From Oikopleura dioica (Eukaryota; Chordata; Appendicularia; Copelata; Oikopleuridae), in the NCBI GenBank assembly GCA_907165135.1, contig OU015567.1:16001001-16065000 (forward strand): a DNA stretch of 64,000 bases, read 5' to 3'. Below, piece after piece: positions 35,537 through 46,839 of this stretch. The translations under genes were made by a program, and so were the position numbers. Each line of letters begins with the position of its first letter. Position 1 is the stretch's first letter. The notes below the pieces were generated by a model. The model saw only the letters and a list, made by a program, of their open reading frames with translations, was not told the origin of the DNA and searched no databases.

Positions 35537-37751
35537 TTCAAAAATTAAAATATTTTTCTAAAATAGCAATTATATTTATTTTAATTTAATGTTTTGAAGG
35601 CATTTAAATCATGTTTATTTCGATAAAAATACAAACACTGATTGTAAATGAAAACTCCAAAATGGCGGGTTTTGAATTCAACGCAATCAAAAGTAACTAA
35701 GTATTTAAATTCTACTGGCGATTGCGCTTTGAATATTCAAATGTTTTTAACATGCATGTTTATTAAATATTTTCTGGTGGAGAAAAATTGAATAGTGGTA
35801 TTTCAATGATTTTTGAAAATGAAGCGCATCGTGGTGCGCTTAATAGTGATATTTTGGTGCGGGTTGAAATGGAGTCGCATTGATTGCGAATTCATAAGAG
35901 CTGCGGAGCGGGTCGGAATGTTCTTGCATTGAGGTGCATGAGCATAGGAGCGGATTCAGGTGGAGAGTCAAGTGATTTTTGTCATTTTTTTTTGAGTGAA
36001 ATTTTTGGAAAGGGGTTAATCGTTTTTGTTTTAGATGTCTTCGGGCATAGTGAAAAGATGTGTTCAATTGGAAACGGCGACATTGCCCTACTTGAAATGG
36101 CTCGCGAAAAAACACGGGGTTAATGGGAGTAATGTGAATAAGGAGCCACTTTTGGCGATGCTCATGGAGCTTGAATTGGGGTCTGTGTTCAAGGTTACGC
36201 TTACTGAGGATCGGCATGGGGAGGCATATTTGATTCCAATCGATGGGATCACTAAATTTGAGGATGAGAAAAAGCGAGGATATGCCACAGATTATACTTT
36301 AGATGAGGCGCGTAAACAATTCGCTATTGGCGAATCAAAGGAAATTTTTCGATTTGACGAGAATTCAATCAAGCAAGGTGAATATGGGACATCAGATCAA
36401 GACTGTCGTGCAGTCATGCTCGAGTTTTACACTGCAACAAATCAATTCAAAGAGTTCAAATTTGATGGCGCGAAAATTTTGAAGCGAAAAGGAGCCGTGT
36501 CTATCGAGGAGCCAGCCAAAACTAATGAGGACTATGATATTGAGTTTGAGGGATCGTACATGTGGGACGATGAAGTTGACAAATTGGGAGTATTTGGGGA
36601 GAATATTCGTAAGAGCAAGCAATATTTAGAGACGCGACAGTTAAATTTAGAGGCTGAAATGTTGCAAAACCAAGTCCTCGCGCAAATGCGCAAAAATGCT
36701 GAATCTCGAATAAAATTGATGAAGGCCTCAATGAATAATTTGAGTAAGCAGTCAAATGAATATGAGCGAGATCTTGAAGAGGTGCGAGGTATGAGGGATG
36801 AAGTTGATGAAGTGAGGCGGTTAAGAGATCTTGCTAGTGACAAAGAAGCGGAGTATGCTCAAGGGTCCGAGAATTTGCGCGGGAATGCTTACGAGAGAAC
36901 TCCGAGTCAGCCTCAAAATATAAGATATGGTTATGATCGATTCGGTAACTGGGCAGGAAATGATTTTGGATCAAAGGGTCTCTCGAGCAAATTGAAATTG
37001 CCAGTACTTTTCGACAAGAAAGATGGGGAGAACAAATTTCATGATGTCAATAACTGGTTTATGAATTGTTGCTTTCTTATGGATCTTCAAAATATTACAT
37101 CGCGGAAAGCGCGACTTGCAAACATGGTGGCGCACATCGGGGACCCACACCAGGCATTGGTGACCAAGGCGCTTAAATTAAAAAGGGAACCGAATGAAAA
37201 TGATGTTCTCCAGGAGCTCTTGCGTCTACTCAATTACAATAGAAATTTCATCGAGCAGGAGATCGATCGATTCCAAATAATCAGATAAAAGCAACTTTTG
37301 ACACAATTCCACGAGCTGCGAAATTTGGTCGGACTTTTGAATAATCATATTGATGGAAAGAATGGGGAAAGCGCAATTGATGCAATTACGTTACGCGAGT
37401 TCAAGGGGAAATTGCCTAAGTCGATCTCCAATCAAATTCTTTTCCGAATCGGGTGCGAGGATAGAAACCCGGAAGAAATCATTCGATTTGCCCAGCAAAT
37501 AATAGACAGTACCCCGCTGAATCAAGTGTGAATAATTTGAAAGATGAAACTGATTCGGAAACGAACGCCCTGAAGGCGAAAAAATGGGGCGAGAAAAAGG
37601 GTGACAGACCAACGAGTCGCGGGATTGAATCGTTGCGCAATAAATGCTACGTTTGCGGAAGGGCAAATAACACGGCGAGAGAGTGTTTTTATAAGTCGAA
37701 AAGCGGATGTTTCAGATGTGGAGATTCATCACACCGAGTTCAGGATTGTAC

Positions 37752-37917
37752 TGTGGGAGAAGGTCCCCTCCTCTTAGGCATAGTAACTGGCCCTAATGGC
37801 GGACAAAGTCCCCGGAGAAGTAGTGCAGTGGTAGCACACCGGTTCATGAACACGGAGGTCCCTGGTTCGACCCCAGGCTTCTTCAATACTTTTCACTCGC
37901 CTTTGCCTGATCCTACA
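37752..37917. mobile_element. 166-bp tRNA-containing insertion in gag, copy 1
   Basis: It is flanked by direct GTAC (37748-37751 and 37918-37921) and absent from copy 2, which has a single GTAC there. It starts TGTGGGA and ends TCCTACA, a TG...CA form with 7-bp imperfect inverted ends. It contains a tRNA-like segment. It could be a solo LTR of a very small retroelement or a tRNA-derived element of another type. Confidence 0.75.
37814..37885 (+). tRNA. tRNA-like sequence (probable pseudo-tRNA), copy 1
   Basis: The 72-nt segment folds as a cloverleaf: acceptor GGAGAAG/CTTCTTC (one G-U), D stem GTGC/GCAC around AGTGGTA, a 5-nt variable region, T stem CCTGG/CCAGG with loop TTCGACC. A-box and B-box promoters are recognisable (TAGTGCAGTGG, GGTTCGACCCC). 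The anticodon stem has two mismatches and the loop TCATGAA lacks U33, so anticodon identity is unclear (ATG by position, CAT if shifted by one). Confidence 0.6.
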
Positions 37918-38089
37918 GTACGAAGCCATTACGTAGACCTCAGAAGGACTCCTCTTCTCAAGGAGAGCGCAAAGAAGAAAAGAAGTCGACTGTCCCACCA
38001 GCGGGATATATTTGTAGAATTTGTAACGTTCCAGGGCACTGGATTCAAGAATGTCCTGAAAGAGCTCAGAAGAGGGATTAATCAGCAAT

Positions 38090-41000
38090 ATGAGCTCGTT
38101 GCCAACCGTTTTGGTAACGATATGTCAATTTTTGGGGATATCGAAAGTCGAGAAAGGGCCATTTTGTTTTTTAGTTGATACTGGTTCTGAGAAAAGTTTT
38201 GTTAAAAAAGGTCTTCTTGAGGGTTCTTCTATTAAATTCTGTCCAAGAAAACGTGCGTTATGCATCGGAAACGCGGCGGGTTCAACAATGTGTAGAGTAA
38301 CGGAGAAAATTGATTGTGACATCCGAATTGAAGGCTTGGATAGTTCAGTTTGTTGTATTAATGTTGAAATAAACGTCTGGAATAATGATCTTTCATATGA
38401 TGGGATTTTGGGGTTTGATGTTCTGAAATTTATTGATCTTAAACGTGTTCTGAATTCGAGGGTTCTGTATTTGAATAATATGCAAATAGTCGAAGATGAT
38501 TTTGAGGAGTATCCGTGGGTTATTTTAGATAATCCAGACATGAGCAAAAGAGGAAAGTGCATTTTAGTGAGGGCAGATGTTTATGTTCCACCGCATGGCC
38601 ACGCATGGGCCAGAATCAATCATCAATTAAAGAAAGTTTTTACTGACACAGATTTCGAGCTTCTTGAAAATGGAATTTACGCGAACTTGAATCGAGAACT
38701 TGACTCATCAAGGACATTAATTAAACTTGAAAATCACACGGGCATTGGGGTTCTTGTAAGCGAAAATTTTCCAATCTTAGAGATAGTTGAGCGGTATCAA
38801 ATTAATTTCCTGAGGGAGATGGGGCAAATTGAAAATTTTGAGAGAGTTGTTCATGAAAAAGAAATCGAAATATGGCGCGAGCGGCGTAATCAATTAGTCA
38901 TCGAGTCAGATATTTCAGCAGAAATTCTAGCAGCCGCAGAAGGAGCTCCTCAAGAGTATAAACCGGGGCTTATAGTTGTTCTCAATAAGCATAATTGGAT
39001 TTATTCAAGAAATTCGAGTGATTGTGGATACAGTTGTAGTTTTGTTGCAGACCTTGTTATTGATGATGCAGGGGTTCCTACTTTTGCTAAACCGTATAAT
39101 ATTGACAATAGTCAATTACCAGCTGTAGAGGGAAAATTAACGGAGATGGAGACTGCTGGGATAAGAAGATTGGGAAATTCTGGATGGAACGCCCCTCTGC
39201 TAACTGTTCCAAAATCTGATGGGTCAATTAGAATCGTTCAAAATTATAGCGGGGCATCGAGGGGACAAAAATCGCTTAATGAGAGGTTAATTCTGCCGAA
39301 GTGGCCAATTCAGACAATAAGAACGATCCTTACCACTATTTCGAGATATATCACGGAGTTGAAATCTGATTTTCCAGGGGAACAAATATATTTTTCCAGC
39401 ATCGATATTCGTAATGCTTTCTATACTCTCGCTTAAAGACAAGGAAAAAGGGAATATTCTTCTTTTATATTTAATGACAAGCAGTTTGAGTATCTAAAAA
39501 TGTCGCAAGGTTTGGCGACATCGCCGTCGACGTTTACAGCTTTTATAAGTAAATTTTTCGCGAAAATTGAGGTCAAAGAGAAAAACTTTTTTCGGGTCAT
39601 CTGTTATATGGATGATATCCTGGTTATAACCGTTGGGAAACATTTCAATAAAGCGATTGATAAGATTTTTACTTTGTTCCAACAAGAAAATGTGGTTGTT
39701 TCATTGAAAAAATGCAGCTTTTATAAAGCGGATACAAAATTTTGGGCTTCTTGATCTCTGAGAAAGGTTATCGTGCGGACTTGAAAAAGATCGAGGGTAT
39801 TTTGAATCTAAAATATCCGGAAACGTCGAAAGAGGCACAGAGGTGGCTAGGGACTGTAAATTATTTTAATCGTCTTATTCGAGGTGCTTCTGAGTTGCTT
39901 ACTTCCTTCGCGAAAGAATCTGGCAAAGGGAAAAAGTATATGCTCACTGAACAGATTAAGGCGGACATTGATGAATTAAAAAGGCGAATCAAAGTAAATG
40001 GGGTGCAAATGATCCATTTAAAATATTATAACGGGACAGATGGGAACTATTGTTTCGTGGCAAGCGATTCCTCACTTTACGCTACTGGGGGAGCACTTGG
40101 AAATTGTCATTTATATGATAATGAAGTGAGCGATATTCAGTTCGCGGAATTTTGTAGTAGAAAGCTGGACGAGCAGGAGGTACTGCTCTCGGCCAGGTCC
40201 AGGGAACTTATTGCGCTATCGACCTGTTTGCAGTCGTTTTCAGATATATTAGCGAAAGATATGCCTTTACTGGCTATTGTGGATCACAAGTCTTTGACTG
40301 AAGTACTCAAAAATATAAACTTTAGAGGCGCCGGGCAAACGAGGGTTCGTAAGGCGTTTGCCGTGTTATTGGATTTTCCGAATCTTAGAATTTTACACTG
40401 TGCAGGGACATCGGAGGTTATCAACGTCGTCGATTTTATAAGCCGAAATAGCAATTTTATCATTGATGAAATAAATCCACGAATTTTCAGTCCGAAAAAT
40501 TTAGAGCTTGAGCTTTCTTGTGTTAATAATTTGACAGAAATTGGAAAGGTCGTTCACGAGATCGACATTAAAAATCTCATAAGGGCGCAGAGGGAAGATT
40601 TTAAGGATATTTATGAGGAGTCAAACGGCGAGTTCCGAACGATTGGAGATAAGGAGTACGCTTTGCAAAATGATCTTTTATTTCAAAGGGTGAAATCGGG
40701 GGCGAATTTGCTAATGATCCCACCATCTCAAGCGAAAGAGGTCGTTCAATTTTTGCATGTGGGTTGCATGCATGCTTGTCGGCAGGAGATTTTAACAAAA
40801 GTGAGAATGTACAAGATTTTAATAAAAAATAAGCAGCGAATCATTGATGAAGTCCTTAGATATTGTACGTACTGCAAGATTCGCATGACAACTAAACATT
40901 CTTTTGAAAAGCAGCAGTATTTGAGGGAGCCTGCTTTAAAGTCACTTGAGAAAATCCATTTGGATGTCGTTGACATCAGAACGAATGAGGGAAAAAGCAA

Positions 41001-41271
41001 TCTATTTATCTCTTTTGTAGACGAATTCAGCAGAAAACTTTTTATCAAGAAAGTCAGAAATAAAAGTGGAAGTTACTCGATTGTTATAAATGATAACGGC
41101 AAAGAATTTGTCAGCGCGGCGGTGCGGGAAGCACTTAAGGTTCTCAATATAAACAGGGCATTAATTCTTTGCCCTGTTTTGTTCATTGTTCTGAGAACAG
41201 CCAAATTTGAGGCTTTAATAAGCCAAATTTCAGTTTTCACCCGATTTTCAGAAAGCAAGCTGTTCATGTGA
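38090..41271 (+). pseudogene. Pol of Ty3/gypsy-class element, copy 1 (PR-RT-RNaseH-truncated IN)
   Basis: It begins 8 nt after the gag stop in another frame. Domains in order: aspartic protease (FLVDTGSE), reverse transcriptase (PKSDGSIRIV, SSIDIRNAFY, CYMDDILV), RNase H (VASDSSLYATGG), integrase zinc region (HVGCMHAC, YCTYC) and the start of the integrase core (HLDVVDI, VINDNGKEF). The third catalytic acid (Glu) is absent because homology stops near 41155. An in-frame TAA at 39434 lies inside RT, and a T run at 39740-39743 is one base short. No 3' LTR is found. Confidence 0.85.
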
Positions 41272-41777
41272 ATGCTCCAAGAAGCCCGACCATTCGTAAG
41301 GCCGTTGACGATGCTGCCAGAGCCTCAGTCAAGAAAATTGAGTACAAGATTGACAAAGACCTCAACCATTACAAGTCGCTGACAGTCCGTGGCCACAATG
41401 TCTGCGTCAACAGATTTGCTGAGTCTGTTTTTGGAATCTTCAAGAAGGCTGAACTAGACAAGGCTTCAGCCACAACTGAAACAGTGATTGAGCTAACGAT
41501 CGCAAGAAAGAACAACCTCGAATTCTACTTGGATAACTTGTCCGACTCCGAGATCAAATCACTTTGCCAGAAAATTGATGGAAAGAAAGCTTTTCAAAAC
41601 TACCGTTTTGCAAGAATCGCCACTCAGCTCAAGCTACAAGAATTCGCCGCAAAACGCCGAGAATCGATTGCAAGGGAGAAATCTGGAAAACAACTGAAAA
41701 AAGAATTGAAGAAGGAAAACAAAACGCCTCTCAGGTCTTCGCTAACGAAAAGAAGAAAAATCGCCAAAGAACTCTGA
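41252..41777 (+). CDS. 169-codon ORF fused downstream of pol, copy 1
   Basis: I do not recognise it. The open frame follows CCCGATTTTCAG (acceptor-like, ends 41251) and begins near the GTG at 41268, so it looks like the last exon of a longer gene. The product is basic and helical, with FAESVFGIFKKAELD, ARKNNLEFYLDNLSD and a Lys/Arg-rich tail (KRRKIAKEL). Such an ESVFG...kNN...YL layout is reminiscent of C-terminal parts of some transposases, which is a weak inference. Its codon use is less AT-rich than gag-pol. Copy 1 differs from copies 2 and 3 by Asn for Tyr in RGHNVC. Confidence 0.45.
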
Positions 41778-42206
41778 TTAATTGAATAATAACAGCTGTT
41801 TTTACTGCCTAAGACTGATCAAAATATACTATTTATTCTAATTTCCGCTCAGTAAATTGATTACGATTAGCGCGCGCTCGGTGTGAAACAGCGCTAAAAA
41901 TAAATGCTTGTTCTGAGAGCTTCTCAGGGTTATTAAAGGCTTAAATGGTGAGCTCTTTCGAGAAAATATCACGAAGAAAAGGTTTGCTGGCAAGATAACT
42001 TTATTCAAACCATTTTTGGAATGAAAAAAATAAACTGAAAGGCTAGTATAAGGGGTACCATCCTCGAAAGTTTGAAGCGCTCTCACCATGTGAAGATATG
42101 TAAAAAATAAATACATATTTGGAATCAGCGAAAAAAACTGTACTTGATGATAAATTTTCACAGTTATCGGAGCACCTTGATTTTTCCGTGAAAGTCCCTA
42201 GCTATA
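41778..42206. other. Non-coding spacer, copy 1
   Basis: No gene or internal repeat is seen; it recurs almost unchanged at 50529-50957 and 60333-60761. Confidence 0.4.
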
Positions 42207-42840
42207 ATGAATCGCCCAAAAACGAGGTCAAAATTTTGAAACTTCGTTTTTCGCCCTAATTTAATTTGCAGCGTTTCCGCCGTCTTTTGAGCGTCATTTT
42301 GGTTGATTCTGAGCCTCTTAAAACCAACAGAAAAAATTCAAAAAAAAATTAATTTTTCGATGGTCTTCTCTATCATGAATCGCCCAAAAACGAGGTCAAA
42401 ATTTTGAAACTTCGTTTTTCGCCCTTATTTTATTTGAAGCGTTTCCGCCGTCTTCAAAGCGTCATTTTGGTCGATTCTGAGCCTCTCAAAACCAACAGAA
42501 AAAAAATTCAAAAAAAAAAATATTTTTTTCGATGGTCTTCGCTATCATGAATCGCCCAAAAACGAGGTCAAAATTTTGAAACTTCGTTTTTTGCCCTTTT
42601 TTTAATTGCAGCGTTTCTGCCGTCTTTCGAGCGTCATTTTGGTTGATTCTGAGCCTCTTTAAACCAACAGAAAAAAATTCAAAAAAAAAAAAATTTTTTC
42701 GATGGTCTTCGCTATCATGAATCGCCCAAAAACGAGGTCGAAATTCTGAAACTTCGTTTTTCGCCCTTATTTTATTTGCAGCGTTTCCGCCGTCTTCGAA
42801 GCGTCATTTTGGTCGATTTTGAGCCTCTCAAAACCAACAG
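42207..42840. repeat. Tandem repeat, 168-172-bp unit, four copies (copy 1)
   Basis: Units start ATGAATCGCCCAAAAACGAG at 42207, 42375, 42547 and 42717; the last is cut short at CCAACAG. Each contains GAAACTTCGTTTTTCGCCC and GCGTTTCCGCCGTCTT. The period is close to nucleosomal length. Confidence 0.9.
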
Positions 42841-43174
42841 TAATACCACTAGGGAAACAGCTGCTCTACAACTACGTACTTCATCAGGAAAAATAATTGA
42901 AGAGAAATATTTCAAACCCGTCGTAGTTCTAATTCACGGCAAAAATTTATTTTTATTCGAAATCTTATGTGATGATCTCACTCATAACTTATATTGTCCA
43001 TAAAGAGTAAATCACAAAATATAGTTTTCAAGTTTTGTATTTTATTACATTTATGTGTTTGAGTTTCAGGCTAACATAAAGTTACTTAAATCTAAGAGGT
43101 TGCATCGTTTATAAAGGGCGCATTTTTACAGCAAAGTTTTTTCTTTGCTTGTTAGCATTTGTTCAAACAACAAA
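42841..43174 (+). other. Spacer with a short open frame, copy 1
   Basis: A frame ending at 43003 carries YFKPVVVLIHGKNLFLFE and ends CDDLTHNLYCP. It is conserved in all three copies, but this only reflects recent duplication. The A run in AGGAAAAATAATT is five here and six in copies 2 and 3. No assignment. Confidence 0.25.
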
Positions 43175-44565
43175 CGTTTTTTGGCGTTTTCAGATGATTT
43201 TCAGGTCATAAAAATCAAAAAAAAAAATCAAGAAAAATTCTGATTCGTTTTTTGGCGTTTTCAGATGATTTTCAGGTCATGAAAATAAAGAAAAATCAAG
43301 AAAAATTCTGATGCGTTTTTTGGCGTTTTCAGATGAAATTCAGGTCATAACAATCAAAAAAAATCAAGAAAAATTCTGATGCGTTTTTTGGCGTTTTAAG
43401 ATGATTTACAATTCATAAATTTCAAAAAAAATCAAGAAAAATTCTGATGCGTTTTTTGGCGTTTTCAGATGATTTTCAGGTCATAAAAATCAAAGAAAAA
43501 AAATCAAGAAAAATTTTGAAGCGTTTTTTGGCGTTATCAGATGATTTTTAGGTCATTAAAAATCAAAAAAAAAGAAAAGAAAAATTCTGATGCGTTTTTT
43601 GGCGTTTTCAGATGATTTTCAGGCCATAAAAATCAAAACAAAATCAAGAAAAATTCTGATGCGTTTTTTGGCGTTTTTAGATGATTTTCAGTTCATAAAA
43701 ATCAAAAAATATCAAGAAATATTCTGATGCGTTTTTGTCGTTTTCAGATGATTTTCAGTTCAAAAAATCATAAAAATCAAGAAAAATTCTGATGCGTTTT
43801 TGGCGTTTTCAAGTTATTTTCTGGTCATAAAAATCATAAAAATCAAGAATAATTCTGGTGCGTTTTTTGGCGTTTTCAGATGATTTTCAGTTCATTAAAA
43901 CCAAAAAAACAAAAAATTCTGATGCGTTTTTGGCGTTTTCAGATGATTTTCAGGCCTTAAAAATCAAAAAATCAAGGAAAATTCTGATGCGTTTTTGGCG
44001 TTTTCAGATGATTTTCAGAACATAAAAATCAAAAAAAAAATCAAGAAAAATTCTGATGCGTTTTTTGGCATTTTCCGATGATTATCAGGTCATTAAAATC
44101 ATAAAAAAAATCAAGAAAAATTCTGATGCGTTTTTTGGCGTTTCCAGATGATTTTCAGGTCATTAAAATCATAAAAAAAAATCAAGAAAAATTCTGATGC
44201 GTTTTTGGCGTTTTCAGATGATATAAAGGTCATAAAAATCAAAAAATCAAGGAAAATTCTGATGCGTTTTTGGCGTTTTCAGATGATTTTCAGGTCATAA
44301 AAATCAAAAAATCAAGAAAAATTCTGATGCGTTTTTGGCGTTTTCAGATGATTTTTAGGTCATTAAAATCAAAAAATCAAGGAAAATTCTGATGCGTTTT
44401 TTGGCGTTTTCAGATGATTTTCAGGTCATAAAAATAAAAAAAAAATCAAGAAAAATTCTGATGCGTTTTTTTTTGCGTTTTCAGATGATTTTCAGGTGAT
44501 AAAAAAAAATCAAAAAAAAATTTTATGCGTTTTTTGGCGTTTTCAGATGATTATGAAATCAGATA
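43175..44565. repeat. AT-rich minisatellite, ~65-bp unit (array 1, about 22 units)
   Basis: The unit is GCGTTTTTTGGCGTTTTCAG, then ATGATTTTCAGGTCATAAAA, ATC, an A-run, then ATCAAGAAAAATTCTGAT. Unit length varies mainly in the A and T runs. Many units here have GCGTTTTTGGCG, with T5, where the other arrays mostly have T6. Confidence 0.95.
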
Positions 44566-44953
44566 AATGAAAACTCCAAAATGGCGGGTTTTGAATTCAA
44601 CGCAATCAAAAGTAACTAAGTATTTAAATTCTACTGGCGATTGCGCTTTGAATATTCAAATGTTTTTAACATGCATGTTTATTAAATATTTTCTGGTGGA
44701 GAAAAATTGAATAGTGGTATTTCAATGATTTTTGAAAATGAAGCGCATCGTGGTGCGCTTAATAGTGATATTTTGGTGCGGGTTGAAATGGAGTCGCATT
44801 GATTGCGAATTCATAAGAGCTGCGGAGCGGGTCGGAATGTTCTTGCATTGAGGTGCATGAGCATAGGAGCGGATTCAGGTGGAGAGTCAAGTGATTTTTG
44901 TCATTTTTTTTTGAGTGAAATTTTTGGAAAGGGGTTAATCGTTTTTGTTTTAG

Positions 44954-46831
44954 ATGTCTTCGGGCATAGTGAAAAGATGTGTTCAATTGGAAACGGCGAC
45001 ATTGCCCTACTTGAAATGGCTCGCGAAAAAACACGGGGTTAATGGGAGTAATGTGAATAAGGAGCCACTTTTGGCGATGCTCATGGAGCTTGAATTGGGG
45101 TCTGTGTTCAAGGTTACGCTTACTGAGGATCGGCATGGGGAGGCATATTTGATTCCAATCGATGGGATCACTAAATTTGAGGATGAGAAAAAGCGAGGAT
45201 ATGCCACAGATTATACTTTAGATGAGGCGCGTAAACAATTCGCTATTGGCGAATCAAAGGAAATTTTTCGATTTGACGAGAATTCAATCAAGCAAGGTGA
45301 ATATGGGACATCAGATCAAGACTGTCGTGCAGTCATGCTCGAGTTTTACACTGCAACAAATCAATTCAAAGAGTTCAAATTTGATGGCGCGAAAATTTTG
45401 AAGCGAAAAGGAGCCGTGTCTATCGAGGAGCCAGCCAAAACTAATGAGGACTATGATATTGAGTTTGAGGGATCGTACATGTGGGACGATGAAGTTGACA
45501 AATTGGGAGTATTTGGGGAGAATATTCGTAAGAGCAAGCAATATTTAGAGACGCGACAGTTAAATTTAGAGGCTGAAATGTTGCAAAACCAAGTCCTCGC
45601 GCAAATGCGCAAAAATGCTGAATCTCGAATAAAATTGATGAAGGCCTCAATGAATAATTTGAGTAAGCAGTCAAATGAATATGAGCGAGATCTTGAAGAG
45701 GTGCGAGGTATGAGGGATGAAGTTGATGAAGTGAGGCGGTTAAGAGATCTTGCTAGTGACAAAGAAGCGGAGTATGCTCAAGGGTCCGAGAATTTGCGCG
45801 GGAATGCTTACGAGAGAACTCCGAGTCAGCCTCAAAATATAAGATATGGTTATGATCGATTCGGTAACTGGGCAGGAAATGATTTTGGATCAAAGGGTCT
45901 CTCGAGCAAATTGAAATTGCCAGTACTTTTCGACAAGAAAGATGGGGAGAACAAATTTCATGATGTCAATAACTGGTTTATGAATTGTTGCTTTCTTATG
46001 GATCTTCAAAATATTACATCGCGGAAAGCGCGACTTGCAAACATGGTGGCGCACATCGGGGACCCACACCAGGCATTGGTGACCAAGGCGCTTAAATTAA
46101 AAAGGGAACCGAATGAAAATGATGTTCTCCAGGAGCTCTTGCGTCTACTCAATTACAATAGAAATTTCATCGAGCAGGAGATCGATCGATTCCAAATAAT
46201 CAGATAAAAGCAACTTTTGACACAATTCCACGAGCTGCGAAATTTGGTCGGACTTTTGAATAATCATATTGATGGAAAGAATGGGGAAAGCGCAATTGAT
46301 GCAATTACGTTACGCGAGTTCAAGGGGAAATTGCCTAAGTCGATCTCCAATCAAATTCTTTTCCGAATCGGGTGCGAGGATAGAAACCCGGAAGAAATCA
46401 TTCGATTTGCCCAGCAAATAATAGACAGTACCCCCGCTGAATCAAGTGTGAATAATTTGAAAGATGAAACTGATTCGGAAACGAACGCCCTGAAGGCGAA
46501 AAAATGGGGCGAGAAAAAGGGTGACAGACCAACGAGTCGCGGGATTGAATCGTTGCGCAATAAATGCTACGTTTGCGGAAGGGCAAATCACACGGCGAGA
46601 GAGTGTTTTTATAAGTCGAAAAGCGGATGTTTCAGATGTGGAGATTCATCACACCGAGTTCAGGATTGTACGAAGCCATTACGTAGACCTCAGAAGGACT
46701 CCTCTTCTCAAGGAGAACGCAAAGAAGAAAAGAAGTCGACTGTCCCACCAGCCGGATATATTTGTAGAATTTGTAACGTTCCAGGGCACTGGATTCAAGA
46801 ATGTCCTGAAAGAGCTCAGAAGAGGGATTAA
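44954..46831 (+). pseudogene. Gag, copy 2 (single in-frame stop, three zinc knuckles)
   Basis: This is the least damaged gag. The in-frame TAA at 46205 is shared with the other copies, and the same frame then continues to a natural stop at 46829. It has three intact CCHC knuckles: CYVCGRANHTAREC, CFRCGDSSHRVQDC and CRICNVPGHWIQEC. It has no tRNA insertion, and the single GTAC marks the empty site at 46668-46671. Confidence 0.87.
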
Positions 46832-46839
46832 TCAGCAAT

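Larger units (their letters stand above)
36035..38081 (+). pseudogene. Gag of Ty3/gypsy-class retroelement, copy 1 (broken)
   Basis: The start codon directly follows the acceptor-like TTTTTGTTTTAG. An unknown N-terminal domain is followed by a charged coiled-coil (about residues 215-290). Next is a capsid-like region (LKLPVLFDKK to HIGDPHQALV), then CCHC zinc knuckles CYVCGRANNTAREC and CFRCGDSSHRVQDC. Lesions are an in-frame TAA at 37286, a C run at 37512-37515 one base short, a His-to-Asn change in knuckle 1, and a 166-bp insertion at 37752 before knuckle 3. Gag would package the element RNA; this copy cannot make the full protein. Confidence 0.85.
34862..44568 (+). repeat. Composite tandem unit, copy 1
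   Basis: Order: 5' extension with MITE and 14-mer repeats (34862-35650), gag-pol remnant, 169-codon ORF, ~170-bp tandem repeat, minisatellite. The left edge is marked by TCAAAATTCATTTTAC, which reappears at the start of copy 3, there fused directly to a minisatellite end. Copy 1 alone has several homopolymers one base shorter than copies 2 and 3. Confidence 0.85.

Noticed and set aside
35884-36123. 79-codon frame in the gag leader
   Set aside because: Overlaps the gag start in another frame and looks like chance; the gag frame explains the region.
37814-37885. Functional tRNA gene
   Set aside because: Two mismatches in the anticodon stem and no U33; more likely a tRNA-derived part of a mobile element.
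35655-41271. LTRs around gag-pol
   Set aside because: I compared the leader with sequence after the integrase break and found no direct repeat; the 3' end is missing.
41838-42161. 107-codon minus-strand frame, repeated in all three units
   Set aside because: Conserved only because the units are recent duplicates; no domain and no signs of coding bias.
43175-44565. CRISPR-like array
   Set aside because: Adjacent near-identical units without unique spacers in an animal genome; it is a minisatellite.
44954-46831. Programmed stop readthrough in gag
   Set aside because: Context TAA AAG CAA is not a known readthrough signal and a second shared stop in RT argues for decay; kept only as an alternative.
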